NCBI GenBank assembly: GCA_017960525.1
Contig: JAGCZA010000079.1
Span: 100,513-164,512, forward strand
Source of the DNA: Prevotella sp.
Lineage (GTDB): Bacteria; Bacteroidota; Bacteroidia; Bacteroidales; Bacteroidaceae
Length of the DNA stretch: 64,000 bases
Direction of reading: 5' to 3'
Shown: positions 32,722-40,796 of the stretch, in pieces
How the letters are laid out: the number at the start of each line of letters is the position of its first letter
Position numbering within the stretch: position 1 is the stretch's first letter
Translations under genes and position numbers: made by a program
Notes under the pieces: generated by a model
Databases searched by the model: none
What the model was told of the DNA's origin: nothing
Seen by the model: only the letters and a program-made list of their open reading frames with translations

Positions 32722-35700
32722 TGAAGATGAAAAGATATATAATTGCAGCCCTCGCACTTACAGTGCTTGGCGGTTCTGTTGCCAAGGCCGACACCAGCAA
32801 GCTGGCAGCAGCCGACGGATGGACAAAAATCACCACGTTGCCCTCGGCTTCTGACATTGCCAACAATTACTACGTGATAGTAGATAACAGTCAAGACCTC
32901 ATGCTGACCATAGTAAAGGGTTACCGTAATAACGGGAAATGGTACTCATTGTCACTTTGGTATCAGACATCTGTATCGCCAACCACCTCGGCAATTCTCT
33001 CCAAATTGTGGATATTGCAAAAGGGTAGTTATGGCGACGGTTCATACGCCCTGCAAAATGTCGAATATCCTGCTCGTTTGCTCCAAACCGAATACGACAA
33101 GGCCTATTTTATGGAAACGAACGATGTGTCCTCTCCCAATGAATGGTCTAAACTAAACTTTGCTTATAGTAATGGATATTGGACAATAGAAAACGGTAAG
33201 TATCCTGCATCAAGCAGTGCTGGCTACAAAGGCTATCTTGGACCTTGGAATGAAAACAACACATATTCCAATATAGAGAATGGACAGGAAATGGCAGGTA
33301 ACAAATTAGGAGACTATATAGGTCGTTTCCAAATATATGCTATCTCTAGGACCAAGTTCCATGAAAACTTTTTAGCTGCAGCCTCTTCCTCAAATCCGGT
33401 TGATGTGTCGTTTATCTATGTAACCAATCCTACGCTTGACCTCAATATCGATGGTTGGACGAGAAGTGCCACGTCACTTGGTGGAACAGCTGCTGGAAAC
33501 TATTGTACTGAGACCTGGCATAGTAGTACCGATTTCAAATTTTATCAGAATGTTGCATCGCTGCCAGAAGGAGCCTATCAGGTATCGGTACAGGCCCGTA
33601 GCCAGACAAATTCTGGTGCAGTCTATGCCACAGTTGGTGAAAATACGGTGAGCACACCTGTTAACACCACTACCTCATCATCATCCATGCAGACAGAAGC
33701 AACAACTATGCTTGACCGTACAACGGGAAAGATAACTACTCCTTCCATCTCGCTTGACGAGGGACAATCATTGACCATGGGCTTTATGGATAATGTGGCT
33801 AACCACTGGGATGTGTTTGACAATTTCAAGCTCTATTATCTTGGTAACGACCTCTCGGTTTATGCTGCTGCCCGCGACGCAGTGAAGACTACAGCCGAAA
33901 ATGCTATAGCTTCCAATCTTGTGCCCGATGCTTGTGAGGAGGCTATCCAGACGGCCATCAATGATAATGGTGGTGATTACACAACAAAGGCAGGATACGT
34001 AGCAGCCCAGAATGCAATCCAAACAGCTCTTGATACCTATTTCACTAATGAAATCAAGGCTGCCTATGTCGATTTCAATTCCTTCAAGACAAAGGTGGTG
34101 GGCTTGACAACAGAACAGGGCGCCAGCACAGAACTGAACACCTTCAACACGGCTGTCAATAACGCCACAACTGCTGTTGAGGCTGCCACGACAGCTGCTT
34201 CCATCACGGCACAGATTCCCAACCTCCGTTCCGCTGTTCTCACCTATATCTCTAATGTCGAGGGACAGTTCGACATCACCTTCTTTGCCTCGCAGAACTA
34301 TTGGGACTGGAAGAAAACAGACGGCTCGGCAGCAGGCATCGTGGCAGACCAGTTCCTGGCCAACCGCCCCAGCACCATCCCGTCGTTTGCCGAGAATTTC
34401 GAATCGACGGCTGCCACGACAGGAAATGTACTCTATCAGACTATCAGCGATCTGCCAGCCGGCTACTATCAAGTGGGTATGTACACCATGGCACTTAGCA
34501 CTTCTCAGCGAGATAACATTACAACTGAGGCCACAGAGGGCGATGCCGACCGCACCTTTGCCTTTGCAGGCGACATTACCGATGCCAGCAGCATCCAGCG
34601 CACAGGTATGCCTATCAAGTTTGCCACGGCTGTCAACTTCGACGACCTCACCACCCTTGATGTGAATGTACATCTGTCTGGCAACAGCAATGCCCTCACC
34701 TTCGGCGTGGAAAAGGATGCCAACGGCTCCAACTGGCACTTCGCCCAAATCGTCAGCATTGTCTACAGCAAGTCCCCAGATTTGACCCAACTGAAAGCCA
34801 CCCGCGATGCCCTCGTCTCTGAGGCACAGGGTCTGTTGGCTGGTGCAGATGCAGCGATGCTTACTCAAGCTCAGCAGCAAGCCCTGCAGGATGCTATCGA
34901 CGCAGGTAACAATGCTAATACCTTTGATGAGCTAAACACCGTCACACTGACCACCCTGCCCAACGCCATCAATACCGCCAAGCAACAGATAGCACAGGCC
35001 AAAGCCGCCATTCCTGCAATGCTCGCAGCACTGGAACGCTTCGAGAACGACTATAACCTCGCAGACGGAACGGACTACAGCCGCGTGACCATGAGTGCTG
35101 GGGCATGGACAGACCTACTCGCAAAGGTGAACGCTGTTTCCACTGCCCTTGATGACATTTCTCAAGCCTCTAACTATGCCACTATCGCCCAAAACCTCAT
35201 TGCCCAGATGGATGCCACTGATGCCTCTCTCCGCCTCTTCAAGAGCTACAAGGCGATGGTGGAAGGAACTACGGAACTCAGCATCGTTGGCAACTATGGA
35301 GCAGACGCAAATATGGCCGATGATGACGCTGAGGAGACCGCCATCACCGCCCTAAACACCGCTTTCGACACCTACGCCCTCAATCAGACTGCCAACTTTG
35401 ATGTATCCGCCTTCCTTGGCGATAACCTCGACTTCAGCGCAGCACCAGGAAGCGTAATAAACGGAGACAACAGCAATACAATCAAAGCCGTCACCGGATG
35501 GGAGGTTGACTATGCCGATGCCGACACGTGGGCAGTGCTACAGACAGACCAGAGTGCCAACGATGAAAAGCTCTATATGCGCAAGAACTGGGGCAGCGCA
35601 GCCACCACGCTAAAGGTCTCGAAGCAGAAGATGTTGCCTGTGGGTAGGTACCAGCTTTCCTTCTCGTGGAACAGCAATATGGAGAATATGAAGAACCTTT

Positions 35701-36656
35701 CGCAATATAAGCTTGGTGATACAGAAAATGCTATCGGCGAAACAACTGATGGTGCCAAGACGCTCACATACAACTTCGAGGTGACAGGAACGCCTCAACC
35801 TTTCGACCTCACCTTCGGTTTCCAGAAGACAGGCACAGGCAACACACCCGCCCAGATAATTGTGGATGATGTCACCCTCACATACACTCCAACCGTCATC
35901 ACGCTTTATGACAACGGTGCTGATGCCGAAGACAACGCCACTACCATCGAGACATACGACGGCGAGCGCGGCGTGGTCACCCTTTCTGGCCGCACCCTCT
36001 ACAAGGATGGTTCGTGGAACACGCTCTGCCTGCCCTTCAGTATGACCGCTGAACAGGTGAACCAACTCCTTGACAAACCCAGCGATACGAACAGCGCATT
36101 GATGGAACTCGACACGGAGGCAGGCAGCTACACCCATGTCACTGGCCTCGACGGCACGACGCTCTATCTGAACTTCAAGAATGCTGAGACCATTACAGCT
36201 GGCAAGCCCTACCTCATTAAGTGGGAAAGTGGCTCCAATGTCACCGATCCCGTCTTCAGAGGTGTCACCGTGTCCGACGGTTCTCCCGGAAGTGTAACAA
36301 GCACTGATGGCACCGTCACTTTCCAAGGCACTTATGCTTCGGTACCCCTTGCCAAGGACGACAAGACGAACCTCTACCTTGGTGCCGACAACAAGCTCTA
36401 CTGGCCCAGTATTGCCGACTTCAAGGTTAATGCCTTCCGCGCCTACTTCAAGCTGAGTGAAGCCTCTACTACCCCCAGCCGCTTCGCACTCAACTTTGGC
36501 GACGATGCTACGGGTATCAGCGTGCCCTCTCTCAACTCTCAGCTTTCGACTCTCGACTCTCAGCCCATCTATGATCTCCAGGGTCGTCGTATGGATTCTT
36601 CAATGTTGAAGAAGGGCTTCTATATTAATAATGGGAAGAAAATAATCATCAAGTAA
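32721..36656 (+). CDS. Large modular secreted protein with a T9SS type A sorting tail
   Basis: Secreted by the type IX system; binding or structural role unknown. The 1311-residue protein has a signal peptide (YIIAALALTVLGGSVAKA). Residues about 28-215 form a domain shared with the next large protein (GYWTIENGKYPASSSAGYKG, GYLGPWN). Next come two carbohydrate-binding-like beta domains (about 235-380 and 520-685; FKFYQNVASLPEGAYQVSVQ, ISDLPAGYYQVGMYTMA) separated and followed by Ala-rich helical segments recalling FIVAR modules. A third beta domain is near 900-1050. The C-terminal 250 residues are shared with the next large gene and end in PIYDLQGRRM and KKGFYINNGKKIIIK, the sorting tail. No catalytic motif was found. 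Confidence 0.87.
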   Translation: MKMKRYIIAALALTVLGGSVAKADTSKLAAADGWTKITTLPSASDIANNYYVIVDNSQDLMLTIVKGYRNNGKWYSLSLWYQTSVSPTTSAILSKLWILQKGSYGDGSYALQNVEYPARLLQTEYDKAYFMETNDVSSPNEWSKLNFAYSNGYWTIENGKYPASSSAGYKGYLGPWNENNTYSNIENGQEMAGNKLGDYIGRFQIYAISRTKFHENFLAAASSSNPVDVSFIYVTNPTLDLNIDGWTRSATSLGGTAAGNYCTETWHSSTDFKFYQNVASLPEGAYQVSVQARSQTNSGAVYATVGENTVSTPVNTTTSSSSMQTEATTMLDRTTGKITTPSISLDEGQSLTMGFMDNVANHWDVFDNFKLYYLGNDLSVYAAARDAVKTTAENAIASNLVPDACEEAIQTAINDNGGDYTTKAGYVAAQNAIQTALDTYFTNEIKAAYVDFNSFKTKVVGLTTEQGASTELNTFNTAVNNATTAVEAATTAASITAQIPNLRSAVLTYISNVEGQFDITFFASQNYWDWKKTDGSAAGIVADQFLANRPSTIPSFAENFESTAATTGNVLYQTISDLPAGYYQVGMYTMALSTSQRDNITTEATEGDADRTFAFAGDITDASSIQRTGMPIKFATAVNFDDLTTLDVNVHLSGNSNALTFGVEKDANGSNWHFAQIVSIVYSKSPDLTQLKATRDALVSEAQGLLAGADAAMLTQAQQQALQDAIDAGNNANTFDELNTVTLTTLPNAINTAKQQIAQAKAAIPAMLAALERFENDYNLADGTDYSRVTMSAGAWTDLLAKVNAVSTALDDISQASNYATIAQNLIAQMDATDASLRLFKSYKAMVEGTTELSIVGNYGADANMADDDAEETAITALNTAFDTYALNQTANFDVSAFLGDNLDFSAAPGSVINGDNSNTIKAVTGWEVDYADADTWAVLQTDQSANDEKLYMRKNWGSAATTLKVSKQKMLPVGRYQLSFSWNSNMENMKNLSQYKLGDTENAIGETTDGAKTLTYNFEVTGTPQPFDLTFGFQKTGTGNTPAQIIVDDVTLTYTPTVITLYDNGADAEDNATTIETYDGERGVVTLSGRTLYKDGSWNTLCLPFSMTAEQVNQLLDKPSDTNSALMELDTEAGSYTHVTGLDGTTLYLNFKNAETITAGKPYLIKWESGSNVTDPVFRGVTVSDGSPGSVTSTDGTVTFQGTYASVPLAKDDKTNLYLGADNKLYWPSIADFKVNAFRAYFKLSEASTTPSRFALNFGDDATGISVPSLNSQLSTLDSQPIYDLQGRRMDSSMLKKGFYINNGKKIIIK

Positions 36657-36671
36657 ATAAATCTCACAGCT

Positions 36672-36834
36672 ATGAAAAAGCAATATCAAACACCGGCCAT
36701 GAAGGCCATAGGGGTTAGAATTACATTTAGCGATACAGTCGGTAACGCCGGTGTCTCTATCGGTGGGGCAGGCGGCAGGCAGCACCACAGCCCGTGGACG
36801 TAGTGGCGGCTCTTGGGACGACGATGACTTTTAA
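36672..36834 (+). pseudogene. Small MKKxYxxP...WDDDDF protein gene with an apparent frameshift
   Basis: ATG 36672 reads MKKQYQTPAMKAIGVRITFS, continues DTVGNAGVSIGGAG and stops at TAG 36801 after 43 residues. One frame over, the next 50 bases read STTARGRSGGSWDDDDF and stop at TAA 36832. That ending is what I expect for small Prevotella/Bacteroides proteins with an MKKxYxxP start and a Gly/Arg-rich, acidic tail. The shift fits one extra G in the G4 run 36765-36768. It lies between two genes for secreted proteins. Function unknown. A sequencing error is possible. Confidence 0.6.
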
Positions 36835-36861
36835 AACTGAATACTCAAACAATACATATCT

Positions 36862-39800
36862 ATGAAGAACTCTATTCGCTTTATGGCGGCTGTGCTCTTA
36901 TGGGCAGCCGCCATTGCGTCGGTATATGCAGCCGACTACACCACGTATCTCACCGTCGCCCGTGGCTTCACCGAGGTGACGAGCACAGATGCCATCCTCG
37001 GCGATGCCGACTACTATTATCTGCTCGCACCCGCTGAGACTGACGAGCTTATCGTTGGCGTGGGAAGATATGAGGGTAAGCCCGACTGGGCCAGTACCGA
37101 CTCAAAAGCTCTGCGCTACCATTCGGCAGCCACCGACCCCGTGCTCGACCTCTCGAACTTCTTCACCATCGAGAAGAGCGGCCAGTACATCGGCCTGCGC
37201 AACGTGGTCTACAATACTGACCTCTTCCAGACCCACGACAACGCAGGTTATATGTATGTGAACACCTATACCGACAAGACACTCGACGAGTGGAGTTACC
37301 TCACGCCTACCTATCAGAGCGGCTACTGGCTTTTCGAAAGTGGCAAGTACCCCATATCGTCTGGCGACTGGGCCTGCGGCTATCTCGGTCCGTGGAACAA
37401 AAGTGTGGCTGATGGCGAACCCATTGCCCTGAACCGCCTCAACGAGACGGGCGACGACGCCGGCCACTACCGCCTCTTCCGTATTGCAAAGGACGACTTG
37501 ATGGCTCTGCACCTCTACGCCTCCATCCTTACCCCGGAAAACGGATTTACGGAGGTGATTACAACCGATGGCATGTTGGCCGACGACCAGTACTGCTATC
37601 TGATTACCGCCGCTGAGACCAATAGCCTCTATGTCGGAGTAGGTAAGTACGAGTTGAAACCCGACTGGGCCGGCGAGGACACGAAGGCACTACGCTATCG
37701 TCCGGCAGAAATAAACCCGCTGCTCGACCTCTCGAACTTTTTCACTATCGAAAAGAGCGGCGAGTATATCGGTCTGCGCAATCTGTACTACTATACCAGC
37801 CTGTTCCAGACCCACAACAATGCAGGCTACATGTACGTGCTCACCTATACCGAGCCAACTATGAGCGACTGGTGCTACCTGAAACCCACCTACCAGAACG
37901 GCTACTGGATGTTTGAGAATGGTAAGTACCCCATGTCATCCGATGCCGAATGGAAAGGCTACATGGGGTCGTGGACGGCAGGACGTATGGCGGTAGGCGA
38001 GCCTATCGCCCTGAACCGCACGAATACTGGTGGCGACGTTGCCGGGCACTACCGCCTGTTCCGAATTGCCAAGACCGACCTCGTGGCCAAGCGCAACCAA
38101 CTGCTACAGGCTGTCAGCAACATTGCCCCGCTCAACGCCACACGCCGCATCACAAACGCATCATTTGAGACAGGCGACGAGACGGGATGGACACTCATCG
38201 GCAAGGAAGACGGTAACATCGAGTTCAAGACCCGCGACTACGGCATGACTTACAAGGACGGCAATTACCTGATGAACGCATACCAGTGGTGGGCATCGAG
38301 CCTGAGCGTGAAGCAGACGGTGAGCGATGTGCCAAGCGGCAACTACGACCTGAGTGGCGTGGTAGCATCGTGGGAAGGACGCACTGTCACTTTCAGTGGC
38401 AACGGTACCACAGTATCGGGAATTGGTGTCAACGATGCCACGGGCGTTCCCGTTTCCATGAACATCAATATTGGCAGCAAGCGACAGCTCACCATCACGG
38501 CGGGCAGCACTACCGACTGGTGGACTGAGGGACGCACACTGACCTACAACGACACGCAGTGCTTCTTCAAGCTCGACGATGTGCGGCTGCGCTGCAAGAG
38601 CGTATTCCTCGATGCCATGGCCTTGCCTCTGTACAAAAACACCACCACAAAGCTTATTCCAAATCAGTGGTACTTCTACGACGTGGATTATAGCTCGGAA
38701 TACGTGCTGATAGGCAATCTCGACGGTCTTGTCTACAGCACTGACGAAGGCAAAGCATTGGCAGAAGTCACCACCGCTTCAGCCTCCCGTAACATGACCC
38801 TCGCCGTTGGACACGTGTACTTCAAGACCACCAGCAGCAACGCCACACTCTGCATCACTCCTGCCCGCACGCTTCAGGAGGGAACCTTCACCGCCGTCGC
38901 ACTTAACGTGGACGGACTGCCGAAAAAGGTTGCCACCTATGAGCTGAACCCTGACGGGCCAGGTGAAGATGGTACAAAGAAAATCAGCCAGTACCTCGCT
39001 TCGAAAGGCTACGACTTCATTGGTTGCAGCGAGGACTTCAACTACAACGGCGCACTGATGGAGTCGCTTAAAGACAACTACTCCTGCGGCACCATCCGCA
39101 GTACGCTCAGCGTTAGTGGAGTATTTGGAGGATTCCCCTTCGATACCGACGGTCTGAACCTAATATGGAAAAAAAGCAAGATTAGTGCTACCAACGAAAG
39201 CTGGACCAGATGGAACTCCACCGTGTCGACCGATGGCAACCAGTATGTGAAGAAAGGTTACCGCCACTACGACGTGCAGATAGACGGTGGCCCCGTCATC
39301 GACGTCTTCATCCTCCACATGGATGCCGGCGATACCAATGCCACGGATTCGCGTGAGTCGCAATGGCGGCAATTGGCCGATGCTATCAACGATAGCGACC
39401 ACACCCGTGCCAAGCTTATCATCGGCGATACCAACAGCCGATACACCCGCGAGGATGTCATCACAAACTTCATCAACCGTCTCAGCACCGACTTCACCAT
39501 GAGTGATGTCTGGGTGGAGTTCTACCGCGACGGTGTCTATCCCACCAAGGGTATGGACAACCTGACCGACCAGACTGACCCCACTAACTATTCGAACTAT
39601 GAGATTGTGGACAAGATTATCTACATCAATCCCACGGCAGCCAATACCGTGCGCCTCACCCCACAGGCCTTCCGTATTGAGCAGGACTACACATACGGTA
39701 ATGTAGAGGGCACTAACAATACCACACCCCTTGGCGACCACCGCCCCGTGGTGGTGACGTTTAAATACACAATTTCGGGAGCTGATAGTCCGTTGGCCGT

Positions 39801-40512
39801 CACCCTACAGGATGCTACCGACAATAGCACGGCTATCGCCAGTGTGACGGGTGCACTGGCCGACGTCACCCTGCAAGGCCGCACCCTCTATAAGGACGGC
39901 TCGTGGAACACGCTCTGCCTGCCCTTCGGTATGACCGCCGAACAGGTCTCGGCGCAGCTGGCACCCGCAGCCCTCAAGGAACTTGACCAAGATGCCATCG
40001 TCAATGGCCATAAGACTGGCCTCGACGGCACCACGCTCTACTTGAACTTCAAGGGTGCTGAGAGCATCACCGCCGGCACTCCATATATCATCAAGTGGGA
40101 AAGTGGCTCCAATATCACCGACCCCGTCTTCACCGCCGTCACCGTGTCCGGCGGCTCTGCCGGAAGCGTCGAAAGCGAAGACGGCACCGTCACCTTCCAA
40201 GGCACCTACGACCCCGTGCCACTCACCAAGGGCGACAAGTCCAACCTCTACCTTGGCGACAGCAACACGCTCTACTGGCCTGATGCCGACAACTTCAAGG
40301 TCAATGCCTTCCGTGCTTATTTCCATCTGAGCGACCCAAGTCTCGCCCGCCAGGTTATCCTCAATTTCGGTGACTTTACAACTGGTGTCAGCGTGCCTTC
40401 ACTCAACACGCTCGACTCGCAACCCATCTACGACCTTCAGGGCCGTCGCATTGATGGCCAACTGAACCGAGGACTCTACATCCGTAACGGTCGCAAGATT
40501 CTTGTGAAGTAA
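36862..40512 (+). CDS. Secreted endonuclease/exonuclease/phosphatase-fold protein with T9SS sorting tail
   Basis: Secreted modular phosphodiesterase; the substrate could be nucleic acid, phospholipid or sphingolipid. The 1216-residue protein has a signal peptide (MAAVLLWAAAIASVYA), two tandem copies (about 28-215, 225-410) of the domain shared with the previous large protein, and a carbohydrate-binding-like domain (about 425-580). The EEP catalytic domain (about 672-970) has ALNVDGLPKK, the acidic pair in CSEDFNYN, FILHMDAGDTN, LIIGDTNSRYT, VDKIIYINP and PLGDHRPVVVTF, a full active-site set. The tail module ends in PIYDLQGRRI and RGLYIRNGRKILVK. A hairpin terminator follows. Confidence 0.9.
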   Translation: MKNSIRFMAAVLLWAAAIASVYAADYTTYLTVARGFTEVTSTDAILGDADYYYLLAPAETDELIVGVGRYEGKPDWASTDSKALRYHSAATDPVLDLSNFFTIEKSGQYIGLRNVVYNTDLFQTHDNAGYMYVNTYTDKTLDEWSYLTPTYQSGYWLFESGKYPISSGDWACGYLGPWNKSVADGEPIALNRLNETGDDAGHYRLFRIAKDDLMALHLYASILTPENGFTEVITTDGMLADDQYCYLITAAETNSLYVGVGKYELKPDWAGEDTKALRYRPAEINPLLDLSNFFTIEKSGEYIGLRNLYYYTSLFQTHNNAGYMYVLTYTEPTMSDWCYLKPTYQNGYWMFENGKYPMSSDAEWKGYMGSWTAGRMAVGEPIALNRTNTGGDVAGHYRLFRIAKTDLVAKRNQLLQAVSNIAPLNATRRITNASFETGDETGWTLIGKEDGNIEFKTRDYGMTYKDGNYLMNAYQWWASSLSVKQTVSDVPSGNYDLSGVVASWEGRTVTFSGNGTTVSGIGVNDATGVPVSMNINIGSKRQLTITAGSTTDWWTEGRTLTYNDTQCFFKLDDVRLRCKSVFLDAMALPLYKNTTTKLIPNQWYFYDVDYSSEYVLIGNLDGLVYSTDEGKALAEVTTASASRNMTLAVGHVYFKTTSSNATLCITPARTLQEGTFTAVALNVDGLPKKVATYELNPDGPGEDGTKKISQYLASKGYDFIGCSEDFNYNGALMESLKDNYSCGTIRSTLSVSGVFGGFPFDTDGLNLIWKKSKISATNESWTRWNSTVSTDGNQYVKKGYRHYDVQIDGGPVIDVFILHMDAGDTNATDSRESQWRQLADAINDSDHTRAKLIIGDTNSRYTREDVITNFINRLSTDFTMSDVWVEFYRDGVYPTKGMDNLTDQTDPTNYSNYEIVDKIIYINPTAANTVRLTPQAFRIEQDYTYGNVEGTNNTTPLGDHRPVVVTFKYTISGADSPLAVTLQDATDNSTAIASVTGALADVTLQGRTLYKDGSWNTLCLPFGMTAEQVSAQLAPAALKELDQDAIVNGHKTGLDGTTLYLNFKGAESITAGTPYIIKWESGSNITDPVFTAVTVSGGSAGSVESEDGTVTFQGTYDPVPLTKGDKSNLYLGDSNTLYWPDADNFKVNAFRAYFHLSDPSLARQVILNFGDFTTGVSVPSLNTLDSQPIYDLQGRRIDGQLNRGLYIRNGRKILVK

Positions 40513-40530
40513 CACAACCAATCTATGTTC

Positions 40531-40574
40531 AGGGCGCAGCTGTGTTTTCAAGCAGTCTGCGCCCTAACTTTTTG
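40531..40574 (+). terminator. Intrinsic terminator after the EEP gene
   Basis: AGGGCGCAG (40531-40539) pairs perfectly with CTGCGCCCT (40557-40565) around a 17-base loop and is followed by AACTTTTTG. It is 19 bases past the stop codon. Confidence 0.75.
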
Positions 40575-40592
40575 GGCCAAATCCAGCCTTTG

Positions 40593-40655
40593 AGTTTGGT
40601 TCGTCCAAACTATGAGTTTGCTCCGTTCAAAGTGGTAGTTTGGTTCGTCCAAACT
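40593..40655. repeat. 22-bp tandem repeat with dyad symmetry, three copies
   Basis: AGTTTGG/CCAAACT arms around TTCGT occur at 40593-40611 and 40637-40655; a degenerate middle copy starts at 40615. The period is exactly 22 bases. The core GTTTGGTTCGTCC is shared with the array at 21538-21602. Confidence 0.9.
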
Positions 40656-40720
40656 TTTGTTCCCATTTTTGCCTTCAAATGGCAGTTTTGGAGAGGAAAT
40701 TAAAAAAAGTGTCATATTTC

Positions 40721-40752
40721 TGTGGCTGTTTCGCAAAAAATGTCTAACTTTG
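40721..40752 (+). promoter_or_regulatory. Promoter of the dockerin-like protein gene
   Basis: -7 TAACTTTG (40745-40752), a 20-base spacer and a weak -33 TGTG (40721-40724); the ATG at 40797 follows after 44 bases. The 22-bp repeat array ends 65 bases upstream of the -33. Confidence 0.7.
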
Positions 40753-40796
40753 CAGCCGCATTTTGTTTACTAACCATTTTTTTTAATTAACTGCTT

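Noticed and set aside
33768-34880. Minus-strand frame of 370 codons antisense to the large secreted protein
   Set aside because: Composition is Cys- and Gly-rich without a motif, and the sense frame has a signal peptide and a sorting tail.
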